Source: Streptomyces sp. NBC_01217
GTDB taxonomy: Bacteria > Actinomycetota > Actinomycetes > Streptomycetales > Streptomycetaceae
Reading direction: 5' to 3'
Length of the DNA stretch: 64,000 nt
Assembly: GCF_035994185.1 (NCBI RefSeq)
Contig: NZ_CP108538.1
Span: forward strand, 4,255,501-4,319,500
Made by a program: the position numbers and the translations under genes. Shown here in pieces: positions 17,257 through 26,308 of the stretch. The notes beneath the pieces are model-generated. The model had not been told where the DNA came from and did not search any database. It saw nothing but the letters and a program-made list of their open reading frames with translations. Position 1 is the first letter of the stretch. The number at the start of each line of letters is the position of its first letter.

Positions 17257-17417
17257 GTCCTTCCATTCCCCCGAAGCGAGGTCCCCCCGCTTCCATGCAC
17301 TGCCTCGCGCATCCCCGCGCCTCTTCGCGCTTCCCCGCGCTTCCTTCGTGTGTCGGGGATGCCCCCGTCCCCGTACGGCCAAAGCAGACTTGAGCAACTC
17401 CAGAGCTTCCGCGCAGG

Positions 17418-18596
17418 ATGGCGGCCATGACACAGGGACGACCGCTGCTCAACCGCCGCCTCGCCGAGTTCGGCACGACGATCTTCGCGGAGATGTCGGC
17501 GCTTGCCGTACGGACCGGCTCCATCAACCTCGGCCAGGGTTTCCCCGACACCGACGGCCCCGAAGAGATCAGGGAGGCCGCCGTCCGGGCACTGCGCGCC
17601 GGGCACGGCAACCAGTACCCGCCGGGCCCCGGCATCCCCGAGCTGCGCACCGCGATCGCCGACCACCAGCGGCGCTTCTACGACCTGAGCGTCGACCCCG
17701 ACACGGAGGTGCTGGTCACCGCGGGGGCAACGGAAGCGATCGCCGCGACCATGCTCGCCCTCCTCGAACCGGGTGACGAGGTGATCGCCTTCGAGCCCTT
17801 CTACGACTCCTACGCCGCCTGCATCGCCATGGCCGGAGCACAGCGGGTACCGCTCACCCTGCGCGCCCCGTCCTTCCGCCCGGACCTGGACGAACTGCGG
17901 TCGAAGATCACCCCGCGGACCCGCCTCCTGCTCCTCAACACGCCTCACAACCCGACCGGCATCGTCCTCACCGCCGAAGAACAGAGCGCCATCGCCGCGC
18001 TCGTCGTCGAACACGACCTGCTCGTCGTCACCGACGAGGTCTATGAACACCTGGTCTATGAGGGCGCACACCACCCCATCGCGGCCCTGCCCGGCATGCG
18101 AGAGCGCACCGTGTCCATCTCATCCGCCGGCAAGACATTTTCGTATACCGGATGGAAGGTCGGCTGGGTCACGGCGGACGCCTCGCTCGTCGCCGCCGTC
18201 CGGACAGCCAAGCAATACCTGACCTACGTCAGCGCAGGCCCCTTCCAGTACGCGATCGCCGAAGCGCTGCGCCTGCCGGACACCTACTTCGACGGCTTCC
18301 GCGCCGACCTGCGGCGCAAGCGCAACCTGCTCGGCGACGGGCTGCGCGCGGCCGGGTTCGAGGTCCACGAACCCCAGGGCACGTACTTCATCACCACGGA
18401 CATCTCCCCCTTCGGCGAGAAGGACGCCTACGCCTTCTGCCGCGCCCTCCCCGAACGCTGCGGCGTCGTCGCGGTCCCCAACTCCGTCTTCTACGACACC
18501 GCCGACGCGGGCCGCAGCCAGGTCCGCTTCACCTTCTGCAAGCGCGACGACGTTCTCCAGGAAGCGGTGGGACGCCTGCGGCGCCTGGCGTCCTGA
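17418..18596 (+). CDS. pyridoxal-phosphate-dependent aminotransferase (class I/II)
   Basis: A fold-type I aminotransferase of 392 aa. Motifs are LGQGFPDTDGPEEI, QYPPGPGIPELR, LVTAGATEAIAA, the NTPHNPTG substrate loop, VTDEVYEHLVY, the PLP lysine in SSAGKTFSYTGWKVGW, and the C-terminal VRFTFCKRDD. This set resembles the kynurenine/glutamine transaminase and succinyldiaminopimelate-aminotransferase-like group in Streptomyces. The start could be 17418 or the ATG at 17427 (MTQGRPLL). It stands alone, divergent from the small membrane-protein gene, with 161 bp between them. Confidence 0.9.
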   Translation: MAAMTQGRPLLNRRLAEFGTTIFAEMSALAVRTGSINLGQGFPDTDGPEEIREAAVRALRAGHGNQYPPGPGIPELRTAIADHQRRFYDLSVDPDTEVLVTAGATEAIAATMLALLEPGDEVIAFEPFYDSYAACIAMAGAQRVPLTLRAPSFRPDLDELRSKITPRTRLLLLNTPHNPTGIVLTAEEQSAIAALVVEHDLLVVTDEVYEHLVYEGAHHPIAALPGMRERTVSISSAGKTFSYTGWKVGWVTADASLVAAVRTAKQYLTYVSAGPFQYAIAEALRLPDTYFDGFRADLRRKRNLLGDGLRAAGFEVHEPQGTYFITTDISPFGEKDAYAFCRALPERCGVVAVPNSVFYDTADAGRSQVRFTFCKRDDVLQEAVGRLRRLAS

Positions 18597-18818
18597 GCCG
18601 ACACCCCTACGCCTACGTCGCAGATGAGGCCGGCCGCCGATCCCGGGGCTGTCCCGTTGGATCGACGGGCCGGGCCGGCCCATTTCCGCCGCGCGTTCCG
18701 CAATTCCCCTGGTGCGACGTCTCAGAAACGTTCGACCGTCGGGCGGAACGCGGACCGGCCCGGGGCGGCGGTCGTGGAGACCGTCGCACCGGGCCGGGGC
18801 GTCACTGCCGTGCGGGAC

Positions 18819-19382
18819 TCAGGCGTCCGGAGCGGCCTGCTCCGTGCCGTCCTGCGGCTTCTCCTCGGCCGGGGTCAGGCCGAGGCGCTCCTGCAGCCAC
18901 TTGTCGAACTCGATCGAGGCGCGCACCCAGCTGACCGTCGACGAGACGAAGTGCTCCAGGCTGACGCCCGTACCGATGAGCATCTGCGCCTCACCGATCA
19001 GACGGACCGAGACCTCGGCGTCCTCGGAGCCCTCCTCGGGCTCGTGGGTGTGCGTGTAGACCTTGGGCCACAGGGTGCGGCGGTTCCAGTCGTCGATCGC
19101 GTCGAGGAGGACCGGGCGCTGGTCCGCGGCGTGCGGGCGGTCGTAGAACGTACGGACCGAGAAGACCTGCTGCTCGTCCTCGCCGCGGAACATGAAGTAC
19201 GTGCGGAATTCCTCCCACGGCGCCGCGAGGTCGCCCTCGTCGTCGACGACGTACTTCAGCTCCATCTGTTCGAGGAGCTGCTTGACGAGGTCCTGGTCAG
19301 GGACAACGGGGCCCTCGGGTCCTGCCGCCTGCGGTTCGGGCTGGCCCCCGAAATTCGGAATCGAGGACGGATCGATAGACAT
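18819..19382 (-). CDS. YbjN domain-containing protein
   Basis: A 187-aa protein with the type III secretion chaperone-like YbjN fold. Seen are the segment LKYVVDDEGDL, RTYFMFRGEDEQQVFSVRTFYD, WPKVYTHTHEPEEGSEDAEV and a C-terminal helix VRASIEFDKWLQERLG. Members are common in actinobacteria and of unknown role. The tail is acidic and low-complexity. GGAG precedes the ATG at 19382. It is separated from the neighbouring MFS gene by 72 bp on the same strand. Confidence 0.82.
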   Translation of the reverse strand: MSIDPSSIPNFGGQPEPQAAGPEGPVVPDQDLVKQLLEQMELKYVVDDEGDLAAPWEEFRTYFMFRGEDEQQVFSVRTFYDRPHAADQRPVLLDAIDDWNRRTLWPKVYTHTHEPEEGSEDAEVSVRLIGEAQMLIGTGVSLEHFVSSTVSWVRASIEFDKWLQERLGLTPAEEKPQDGTEQAAPDA

Positions 19383-19454
19383 CGCTGGGTACTCCTGTGG
19401 ATCGCACGTGGTTTCCTGCCGTCGAACCCTAGCCGCGTTTGGCCCTCAGAGGGT

Positions 19455-20726
19455 CTACGCCCTCCGGGGAATCGCTCCCGCACCGGCTTCCCGCGCCCGT
19501 GACCAGGCAACGGCGACGGGGATCGTGCACAGGACTCCGAGGAGTCCGGACGCGCCGATGGTGTTCGCCGACGACCCGGACAGCTCCGCTGCCAGGCCCC
19601 CCACGGCGACTCCGATCCCCTGCATGGCGATCAGCCCCGACCGTGCGAGCCCCAGCGCCTGGCCACGCCGGTTGGCCGGAGTCAGGAGCACGAAGGTGGC
19701 CCCGGCGGTGATCTGATAGGCGGAGCACACCCCCGACACCAGCAGCAGGAGCATGGCCACGCCCACGCCGGGGCCGAGCCAGTAGACGATCAGCGGCAGA
19801 TTGGCGCCGATCGCCAACGGCCCGAGCAGGCGGCGCCGCCGCTCGTCCCCGACCTGAGCCCGCCCCAGAATGGCTGCCCCCAGCACCATTCCGGCCGGAT
19901 GCGCGGCCAGCAGGAGTCCCACCGAGGAGGCACCCCCGCCGGCCTCGTCCGCGAAGGGGGCGGCCAGCCCCTCCGGCAGGACGACGAATCCCGCGAGCCA
20001 CCCCAGCGCGACCAGTGAGCGCAGCCTGCGGTCCGACCAGATCAGCGCGGCCGCACCCCCGACCTGGGCGCCGAGCCGCGTCTTGTGCTCGCCGCCGTCG
20101 GCACTCGCCGCGGGACGGGCCTTCACGCCGAACCTGACCAGGGTCGCCGAGAGAAGGAACGTCACCGCGTTCACACCCAGGGAGAGGTGGCTGCCCAGCC
20201 ACACGGCCAGCACACCTCCACCGGCGAAACCGACCAGCTGTCCGACCTGGTGAGTGATCTGCATGACCCGCTGGCCGCGTTCGTATCTCCGCTCGCCGAG
20301 CACGGTCGGCAGCAGTGCGCCCTGCGCGGCGCCGAAGGGTGCCTCGGCCAACTGCGCCAGCACCAGCAGCCCGGCCAGCAGCGGCAGCGGCGTACCGGGC
20401 AGGGCCATCAGCCCGACCAGCACCGTCCGCACCAGGTCGCACCCGATCATGACCGTACGCCGGGGGAAACGATCCGCCAGACCGGACAGGAGCACCCCGG
20501 ACAGCAGAGCGGGCAAGGTGGTCAGCGCATACGTCGCCGCGGTCCATCCCGGCGAGTCGGTGCGTTCGAACACGAGCAACGACAGGGCCACGCGTGCCAG
20601 CTGGTCACCCAGGATCGACTGGGCATAAGCGGCCCAGAGGGTACGAAATTCGCCAAGGTGAAAGAGATTGTCAGATCTGGGCTTTTTGGGCCCCGGACTT
20701 ATCTCATCGCCTATCTGCTCGTTCAT
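19455..20726 (-). CDS. MFS transporter (DHA3-like)
   Basis: A 423-aa, 12-helix major-facilitator protein. It begins with a hydrophilic N-terminus, then FRTLWAAYAQSILGDQLARVALSLLVF typical of the enterobactin-exporter/macrolide-efflux-like DHA3 group, followed by the motif-A loop GLADRFPRRTVMIGCD. The second half has AANRRGQALGLARSGL. The C-terminal residues are basic. The substrate is unknown and no regulator is adjacent. It begins at ATG 20726. Confidence 0.88.
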   Translation of the reverse strand: MNEQIGDEISPGPKKPRSDNLFHLGEFRTLWAAYAQSILGDQLARVALSLLVFERTDSPGWTAATYALTTLPALLSGVLLSGLADRFPRRTVMIGCDLVRTVLVGLMALPGTPLPLLAGLLVLAQLAEAPFGAAQGALLPTVLGERRYERGQRVMQITHQVGQLVGFAGGGVLAVWLGSHLSLGVNAVTFLLSATLVRFGVKARPAASADGGEHKTRLGAQVGGAAALIWSDRRLRSLVALGWLAGFVVLPEGLAAPFADEAGGGASSVGLLLAAHPAGMVLGAAILGRAQVGDERRRRLLGPLAIGANLPLIVYWLGPGVGVAMLLLLVSGVCSAYQITAGATFVLLTPANRRGQALGLARSGLIAMQGIGVAVGGLAAELSGSSANTIGASGLLGVLCTIPVAVAWSRAREAGAGAIPRRA

Positions 20727-21041
20727 GCGGGCACGCTACCGGCTGCCGAATTCGGTCTCTAATCCTCCTTGTAAGCAGGTTGTGGAGGACGACCCGAGGT
20801 GTCCTGATCATTCGCGTGCCCCCGGGCGGGCGCTGCGGGCGCCCGGGCAGGCTTCCCTTGTCAGAGGCGGGCGGCGCAACCCGGGGCGGGGCGGGTGACG
20901 CGGCCTCACCCCTCGAAGCGGGGCGAAGCGTTTGGCTCAATATCGACGTTGAACAACGGATCGCCGACGACGGCGGTCGATTTCCCGTCCCCCCGAAATC
21001 ATCGCAATTCTTCTTCAATTGCAGTGCGGCGCGGACGACGG
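20727..21041. other. gene-free interval upstream of the MFS gene
   Basis: I see no supported gene here. It must hold the MFS promoter. The stretch around 20930-21030 is relatively AT-rich (CAATATCGACG, GCAATTCTTCTTCAATTGC) compared with the flanks. Confidence 0.4.
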
Positions 21042-21078
21042 GTCCCCGGCCGGGATGCGCAGACTCCCGGCCGGGGAC
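21042..21078 (-). terminator. intrinsic terminator of clpB
   Basis: A perfect 14-bp stem (21042-21055 with 21065-21078) and 9-nt loop located 27 bp after the clpB stop codon. Confidence 0.82.
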
Positions 21079-21104
21079 ACGGCATCGAACAGGCCGTACG
21101 CGAT

Positions 21105-23705
21105 CTACAAGGTCTTCCCCGAGATCGCGGGCCCGATGAGCAGGCCGTCGCCGACCCGGTCCACCCGGACGGTGTCCCCGTCCTTTACCTCGCCCGCGAG
21201 GATCTCCTTCGCGAGCCGGTCGCCGATCGCCGTCTGGATGAGGCGGCGCAGCGGCCGTGCTCCGTAGGCCGGGTCGTTGCCCTCCTCGGCCAGCCAGGCC
21301 AGGGCGGCCGGAGTGACGTCGAGGGTGAGCCTGCGCTCGGCCAGGCGCCCGGCCAGCCGGTCGATCTGGAGCTTCGCGATGTGCGAGAGCTCGTCGCCGG
21401 AGAGCGCGGAGAAGACCACCAGGTCGTCGAGCCGGTTGAGGAACTCCGGCTTGAACGAGGCCCGTACGACCTCCAGGACCTGCTCCTTCTTCACCTCGGG
21501 CTTGGTCAGCGGGTCGACCAGGAACTGGCTGCCGAGGTTGGAGGTCAGGATCAGGATGGTGTTGCGGAAGTCCACCGTCCGGCCCTGTCCGTCGGTGAGC
21601 CGGCCGTCGTCGAGGACCTGGAGCAGGATGTCGAAGACCTCGGGGTGGGCCTTCTCGACCTCGTCCAGCAGGACGACGCTGTACGGGCGGCGGCGGACCG
21701 CCTCCGTGAGCTGGCCGCCCTCCTCGTAGCCGACGTAGCCGGGCGGGGCGCCGACGAGCCGCGCGACGCTGTGCTTCTCGCTGTACTCGCTCATGTCGAT
21801 GCGGACCATGGCCCGCTCGTCGTCGAACAGGAAGTCGGCGAGGGCCTTCGCGAGCTCCGTCTTGCCGACACCGGTGGGGCCGAGGAAGAGGAACGATCCG
21901 GTGGGCCGGTCGGGGTCGGCGATTCCGGCGCGGGTACGGCGTACCGCGTCCGACACCGCCTGCACGGCCTCGGTCTGGCCGATGAGGCGCTTGCCGAGCT
22001 CCTCCTCCATGCGCAGCAGCTTCTGGGTCTCGCCCTCCAGCAGGCGTCCGGCCGGGATGCCGGTCCAGGCGCCGACGACATCGGCGATGTCGTCCGGGCC
22101 GACCTCCTCCTTCACCATCGTGTCCTTGGCGGCCTCCTGCTCGGCCTCCGACGCCTCCGCCAGCTCGCGCTCAAGGCCGGGGATCTCCCCGTAGAGCAGC
22201 TTGGAGGCGGTGTCGAAGTCGCCGTCGCGCTGGGCGCGTTCGGCCTGGCCGTGCAGTTCGTCGAGGCGTTCCTTCAGCTCACCGACGCGGTTGAGGCCCT
22301 GCTTCTCCTTCTCCCAGCGGGCGTTGAGGCCGCGCAGCTCCTCCTCCTTGTCGGCGAGGTCGCGGCGGAGCTTCTCCAGGCGCTGCTTGGAGCCGGGGTC
22401 GGTCTCGTTCTTGAGGGCGAGCTCCTCCATGTGGAGGCGGTCGACGGCGCGCTGGAGTTCGTCGATCTCGACGGGCGAGGAGTCGATCTCCATGCGCAGC
22501 CGGGACGCGGCCTCGTCGACCAGGTCGATGGCCTTGTCGGGGAGGAAGCGGGAGGTGATGTAGCGGTCGGAGAGGGTCGCGGCGGCCACGAGCGCGGAGT
22601 CGGCGATGGAGACCTTGTGGTGGGCCTCGTAACGGCCCTTGAGGCCGCGCAGGATGGCGATGGTGTCCTCGACGCTCGGCTCCGCAACCAGCACCTGCTG
22701 GAAGCGGCGCTCCAGGGCGGGGTCCTTCTCGATCCGCTCGCGGTACTCGTCGAGCGTCGTCGCGCCGACCATGCGCAGTTCGCCGCGGGCCAGCATCGGC
22801 TTGAGCATGTTGCCCGCGTCCATGGCGGAGTCGCCGCCGGCGCCCGCGCCGACGACGGTGTGCAGCTCGTCGATGAACGTGATGATCTGCCCGTCGCTCT
22901 CCTTGATCTCGGAGAGGACGGTCTTCAGGCGCTCCTCGAACTCGCCGCGGTACTTGGCGCCCGCGACCATCGCGCCGAGGTCGAGCGAGACCAGCCGCTT
23001 GTTCCTCAGGGACTCGGGGACGTCGCCCTTGACGATGCGCTGGGCGAGCCCTTCGACGACGGCCGTCTTGCCGACGCCGGGCTCACCGATGAGCACGGGG
23101 TTGTTCTTGGTACGGCGGGACAGGACCTGGACGACCCGCCGGATCTCCTGGTCACGCCCGATGACGGGGTCGAGCTTGCCTTCCCTGGCGGCTGCCGTGA
23201 AGTCCGTACCGAACTTCTCCAGCGCCTTGTACTGGCCCTCCGGGTCGGGAGTGGTCACCCGGCGCCCTCCCCTGCTCTTCTCGAATGCGTCCAGCAGCCT
23301 CTTCGCACTGGCGCCCTGCCCGGAGAGGATCTCACCGGCGCGGCCGCCCACGGCGGCGATGCCGATCAGCAGGTGCTCGGTGGAGATGTAGTCGTCGCCG
23401 AGCTCCTTCGCGCGCTGCGCGGCGTCCGCGATGACGGCGAGCAGCTCGCGGTTGGGCTGCGGCGGGGCGACGGTCGACCCGGTGACGCTGGGCTGGGCGC
23501 CCAGGAGCCGCTCGGTCTCGGTGCGTACGGCGATCTGGTCGGCCTCCACGGCGACGAGCAGATCGATGATGTTCTCGTTGTCCTCGCCCGCGAGCAGCGC
23601 GAGCAGCAGATGCCCGGGGGTCAGATCGGGGTGCCCGTCCTTCACGGCCCTGCTGGTGGCCGCGTTGATGGCGTCCCGGCTCTTGTTGGTCAGCTCGGCG
23701 TCCAC
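21105..23705 (-). CDS. clpB: ATP-dependent disaggregase chaperone ClpB
   Basis: A Hsp100 disaggregase of 866 aa that works with DnaK to rescue aggregated proteins. The N-terminal Clp repeat domain ([21 protein letters not shown]) is followed by the first AAA+ module ([21 protein letters not shown]). Next come the coiled-coil M-domain (about 410-520, rich in Glu/Lys/Arg) and the second AAA+ module ([23 protein letters not shown]). The start is GTG with GGAGGAG upstream. A HAIR operator about 85 bp upstream places it in the HspR regulon, together with the dnaK operon further along. Confidence 0.97.
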   Translation of the reverse strand: MDAELTNKSRDAINAATSRAVKDGHPDLTPGHLLLALLAGEDNENIIDLLVAVEADQIAVRTETERLLGAQPSVTGSTVAPPQPNRELLAVIADAAQRAKELGDDYISTEHLLIGIAAVGGRAGEILSGQGASAKRLLDAFEKSRGGRRVTTPDPEGQYKALEKFGTDFTAAAREGKLDPVIGRDQEIRRVVQVLSRRTKNNPVLIGEPGVGKTAVVEGLAQRIVKGDVPESLRNKRLVSLDLGAMVAGAKYRGEFEERLKTVLSEIKESDGQIITFIDELHTVVGAGAGGDSAMDAGNMLKPMLARGELRMVGATTLDEYRERIEKDPALERRFQQVLVAEPSVEDTIAILRGLKGRYEAHHKVSIADSALVAAATLSDRYITSRFLPDKAIDLVDEAASRLRMEIDSSPVEIDELQRAVDRLHMEELALKNETDPGSKQRLEKLRRDLADKEEELRGLNARWEKEKQGLNRVGELKERLDELHGQAERAQRDGDFDTASKLLYGEIPGLERELAEASEAEQEAAKDTMVKEEVGPDDIADVVGAWTGIPAGRLLEGETQKLLRMEEELGKRLIGQTEAVQAVSDAVRRTRAGIADPDRPTGSFLFLGPTGVGKTELAKALADFLFDDERAMVRIDMSEYSEKHSVARLVGAPPGYVGYEEGGQLTEAVRRRPYSVVLLDEVEKAHPEVFDILLQVLDDGRLTDGQGRTVDFRNTILILTSNLGSQFLVDPLTKPEVKKEQVLEVVRASFKPEFLNRLDDLVVFSALSGDELSHIAKLQIDRLAGRLAERRLTLDVTPAALAWLAEEGNDPAYGARPLRRLIQTAIGDRLAKEILAGEVKDGDTVRVDRVGDGLLIGPAISGKTL

Positions 23706-23788
23706 GTGCGCTTTCTCCTCCTTGCGGTGACTGGCCTCTCCACAGCACTGGCTCTCCGCACAGTACTGACAGAGTCAACGTGCATAAA

Positions 23789-23809
23789 GTTGAGTCTATT
23801 CCACTCAAC
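23789..23809. promoter_or_regulatory. HAIR operator (HspR binding) upstream of clpB
   Basis: An inverted repeat GTTGAGT-N7-ACTCAAC matches the HspR-associated inverted repeat consensus CTTGAGT-N7-ACTCAAG at six of seven positions per arm. It lies about 85 bp before the clpB start, the expected place for repression by HspR. Confidence 0.88.
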
Positions 23810-23931
23810 CCACTCACCGGCTCGCGGAGGGGCCCGCGGGCCCCTCCCTGACTGTTCCGAGTGAACCGGCCGGAGCGCGCCTCCGCCACCGCAGGGGCGG
23901 GCCACTGTCCGGCGCTGCCTACGCTGTCCCC

Positions 23932-24336
23932 ATGGCAGTCGACGTGACGAATCCCAGCCCCGAGTACCTCGCGTTCTGGCGCGAATACCACCTGTGCACC
24001 CTGACCACACCCCGCTCCGACGGCACACCGCACGTGGTGCCGGTGGGCGTGACGTACGACCCCGGGGCCGGGCTCGCCCGCATCATCACCAACAAGAACA
24101 GCCGGAAGGTCGCCAACATCCTGGCCGCGGGCCCGGACGGCGCCCGGGTCGCCGTCTGTCAGGTCGACCGGGGCCGCTGGGCGACGCTGGAGGGCCTCGC
24201 GACGGTACGCACGGAGCCGGACGTGGTCGCCGACGCGGTGAGCCGCTACGCGCAGCGTTACGAACGCACGCCGGCGCCCAACCCGGACCGCGTCGTCATC
24301 GAGATCACCCTGGACCGGGCGCTCGGCAGGGCGTGA
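23932..24336 (+). CDS. split-barrel flavin/F420-dependent oxidoreductase family protein
   Basis: A 134-aa pyridoxamine-5'-phosphate-oxidase-like (FDOR) protein. It shows the typical opening EYLAFWREYHLCTLTTPRSDGTPHVVPVG, the core RIITNKNSRKVANI and the C-terminal RVVIEITLDRALG. Actinobacterial proteins of this short type usually bind F420 or FMN and have no defined substrate. It is divergent from clpB, so the 226-bp intergenic region with the HAIR site may also carry its promoter. A bidirectional terminator follows. Confidence 0.82.
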   Translation: MAVDVTNPSPEYLAFWREYHLCTLTTPRSDGTPHVVPVGVTYDPGAGLARIITNKNSRKVANILAAGPDGARVAVCQVDRGRWATLEGLATVRTEPDVVADAVSRYAQRYERTPAPNPDRVVIEITLDRALGRA

Positions 24337-24358
24337 GCCCCGTATGCCCGCGGGCAGC

Positions 24359-24399
24359 ACAACGGCGCCATCGTGTTCAGGTCACGATGGCGCCGTTGT
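24359..24399. terminator. bidirectional intrinsic terminator
   Basis: A perfect 17-bp stem (24359-24375 with 24383-24399) and 7-nt loop between two convergent genes ending at 24336 (plus) and 24441 (minus). Confidence 0.88.
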
Positions 24400-24440
24400 G
24401 TGGGGGAGTGACTGAGCGACATATGACGACGGGGGATCGC

Positions 24441-24761
24441 TCAGGCACTGCGGGGGGTGGCGGAAATGGTCTCTGGCTCGAACAGCTGGTGGTCCCGCCG
24501 GTCGAGGTTCACAAAAATCATGTCGTACCGAATCGCGCAGCGGACGGGCTGCGGAGCTCCACGCGGCTTGCGGAGACAGCGGTACGCACGCACTTCGTCG
24601 TCTTCTTCACGTGCGACAACGATGGGGTCGCCGAACAGGGTGACCATCAGCGAGTCGCCACAGCGGGGGACGGCCGTGACGAGATCGATGAAATGCCAGC
24701 CTGATCGGTAGGCCGTAGCCATCTCCCGCCGGAAGGTCCGGTCGTCCGGCGGGATGGTCAT
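24441..24761 (-). CDS. Rieske-oxygenase-like N-terminal domain protein lacking iron-sulfur ligands
   Basis: A 106-aa protein not assigned to a named family. Its opening (YRSGWHFIDLVTAVP), then GDSLMVTLFGDPIVVAREEDDEVRAYRC and the later YDMIFVNLD match in order the N-terminal region of Rieske ring-hydroxylating oxygenase alpha subunits. The two-cysteine, two-histidine cluster-binding loops are absent. The first CxH is replaced by CLRKPRG, and the segment normally holding CxxH is missing, so PVRC is followed directly by the final strand. It therefore probably cannot bind a [2Fe-2S] cluster. Its start overlaps the stop of the GDIAWS-repeat gene (ATGA), so the two are translationally coupled. No catalytic domain follows. 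Confidence 0.65.
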   Translation of the reverse strand: MTIPPDDRTFRREMATAYRSGWHFIDLVTAVPRCGDSLMVTLFGDPIVVAREEDDEVRAYRCLRKPRGAPQPVRCAIRYDMIFVNLDRRDHQLFEPETISATPRSA

Positions 24762-25096
24762 GCGCCCTGGTTGATCGGTTCGGACCAGGCGATGTCACCG
24801 GGCCCGGCTGCCGCCTCGACGCTCCACGCGATGTCACCCGGCACAGCGGTCCCGGTGGACCATGCGATGTCACCCGGTGCCGATGCCTGGACGGACCACG
24901 CGATGTCACCCGGCGCGGACGCCCGAGTGGACCACGCGATGTCACCTGGTGCCGACGCCTGAGTGGACCAGGCAATGTCACCCGGCGAGGGTGCCGCCCC
25001 GCCGCTCCAGGCAATGTCGCCGCCGCTCAGCACCCCGAGTCCCAGGGCCGCGACGAACGAGGCGGCAAGCGCCGAGCGAAGCATTCGCTTATACAT
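24758..25096 (-). CDS. secreted/anchored GDIAWS-repeat small protein
   Basis: A 112-aa protein. A signal-like N-terminus (MYKRMLRS followed by AALGLGVLSG) is followed at once by seven copies of GDIAWS spaced 12-13 residues apart. Spacers are rich in Ala, Pro, Thr and Ser (STQASAP, STRASAP, SVQASAP). The repeats fill the rest of the protein up to SEPINQGA. It is shown from the ATG at 25096; an in-frame GTG at 25114 preceded by GAGAAG is an alternative. Strictly repeated short peptides after a leader are seen in multi-core precursor peptides and in structural or signalling peptides. I know of no described family with this motif. It is divergent from the LuxR regulator and overlaps the downstream Rieske-like gene. 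Confidence 0.7.
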   Translation of the reverse strand: MYKRMLRSALAASFVAALGLGVLSGGDIAWSGGAAPSPGDIAWSTQASAPGDIAWSTRASAPGDIAWSVQASAPGDIAWSTGTAVPGDIAWSVEAAAGPGDIAWSEPINQGA

Positions 25097-25189
25097 AGTC
25101 GGCTTCGTCCTCACTTGTGGATTCTTCTCCCCCGCACCTAAGACGATGTCTCACCTGGGCACACGAACACCACTGAGTCGATGCATCAT

Positions 25190-25209
25190 GTTCCTGAATG
25201 TTCAGGAAC
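25190..25209. promoter_or_regulatory. 20-bp palindrome, candidate operator for the adjacent LuxR regulator
   Basis: The sequence GTTCCTGAATGTTCAGGAAC is a perfect 9-bp inverted repeat with a 2-bp centre, 16 bp upstream of the regulator's ATG. It lies in the short divergent region between the regulator and the GDIAWS gene. Its position fits autoregulation and control of the divergent operon, but binding is inferred. Confidence 0.55.
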
Positions 25210-25225
25210 CTGGGGGGTGGAGAAT

Positions 25226-26212
25226 ATGGTCACAAGCGATACAAAGCCGACACATCCTCATGGGATCACCGAACTATGCGAAGCGGGAGGCCGCCTCTAC
25301 GCCAGCGCTCTGCGCTCGGGACGCATCGCCCGCAGCGAGGTGGAACCGGCGCCCTGCCTGATGGATTTCGCCCTGCTGCACCCCGACCCCGACGACCCCG
25401 ACTGGCTGCGTCCCGTACCGCCGTCCGCCGCACTGGCGAAGCGCCTGCATCCCATAGAACGCGAGATCCAGGAGCGCCGACTGCATTCGGTCCTGCTGGC
25501 CGAGTCCTTCGAGCCGTTCATGGACATCAGCGCCCAGGACCCGCCGACCACTCACGCCATCACCGTGCTGGAGGGCGTCAACCGGATCAACGCGGCACTG
25601 GATCTCGCCACGGCAGAGTGCCGCACGGAAGTCCTCACCGTCCAGCCCGGCGGCGGCCGCAGCGAGGACCGCCTCAGCGAAGCCCTGGAACGGGGCCTCT
25701 CCGTGGTGGATCGCGGTGTCAGCATCCGCACTCTCTATCAGCACACCGTACGGCACAGCCCCGGCACCCTGGCCTACGCGGAGCGGATGTCCGACGAGAG
25801 CGTGGAGATCCGGACGCTCGAGGAGCTCATCGAACGGCTCATCATCTTCGACCGCACTGTCGCGTTCATCCCCGCCCAGGACGACCGCCAAGTCGCCCTG
25901 GAGCTGCGCCATCCCGGACTGGTCGAGTATCTCGTCAAGGTGTTCGAGCAGCTCTGGACCCGTGCGGCCCCGCTCCTGGAAGAGGTCAAGTACGACCCGA
26001 CCCCCAAGGGGATCAGCGGTGTGCAGCGCTCCATCGCCCAACTCCTCGTGGAAGGACATGTCGACGACTCGATCGCCCGCCGTCTCGGCATGAACGTCCG
26101 CACCTGCCGCGCGCACGTCGCCAAGCTGTCCGCCGTTCTCGGCAGCAACAGCCGGGCCCAACTCGGCTATCTGATAGCCAGGTCGGGGATCCTGGAACAG
26201 GACCCGGGCTGA
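25226..26212 (+). CDS. helix-turn-helix transcriptional regulator (LuxR C-terminal, TrmB/PLD-like N-terminal region)
   Basis: A 328-aa regulator. The middle part (residues about 120-215) resembles the TrmB-like effector region, with AALDLATAECRTEVLTVQPGG and later IIFDRTVAFIP. The C-terminal LuxR/GerE helix-turn-helix includes HVDDSIARRLGMNVRTCRAHV. It has no receiver domain. The ATG at 25226 has GGTGGAG just upstream; the in-frame ATG at 25181 would place the palindrome inside the coding sequence and is less likely. It is divergent from the GDIAWS-repeat/Rieske-like operon, which is its most likely target. Confidence 0.8.
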   Translation: MVTSDTKPTHPHGITELCEAGGRLYASALRSGRIARSEVEPAPCLMDFALLHPDPDDPDWLRPVPPSAALAKRLHPIEREIQERRLHSVLLAESFEPFMDISAQDPPTTHAITVLEGVNRINAALDLATAECRTEVLTVQPGGGRSEDRLSEALERGLSVVDRGVSIRTLYQHTVRHSPGTLAYAERMSDESVEIRTLEELIERLIIFDRTVAFIPAQDDRQVALELRHPGLVEYLVKVFEQLWTRAAPLLEEVKYDPTPKGISGVQRSIAQLLVEGHVDDSIARRLGMNVRTCRAHVAKLSAVLGSNSRAQLGYLIARSGILEQDPG

Positions 26213-26230
26213 GCCCGCACACACGGCGAA

Positions 26231-26258
26231 GGGCCGGGGAGCATCAGCTCCCCGGCCC
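26231..26258. terminator. intrinsic terminator between convergent genes
   Basis: A perfect 12-bp GC stem (26231-26242 with 26247-26258) and 4-nt loop between the LuxR gene and hspR. Confidence 0.85.
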
Positions 26259-26308
26259 CACACGGGAGAAGTCGTGAGCGAATCACCCGGCCAAGCGGCC
26301 GGACCCGC

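Noticed and set aside
20895..23864. A 989-aa plus-strand frame opposite clpB
   Set aside because: It is antisense to a complete ClpB with both AAA+ modules and has no recognisable domains.
24441..24761. Functional Rieske ferredoxin
   Set aside because: The Cys/His ligands are missing, so it was not called as an iron-sulfur protein.
24771..25014. CRISPR-like array of short direct repeats at the GDIAWS locus
   Set aside because: The spacing of 36-39 bp superficially resembles an array, but spacers are themselves similar, the repeats keep a single reading frame with a signal peptide, and no cas genes are present.
24758..25096. AfsS-like regulator protein
   Set aside because: AfsS is also a small repeat protein near regulators, but its repeats (around DNHMP) and lack of a leader do not match GDIAWS.
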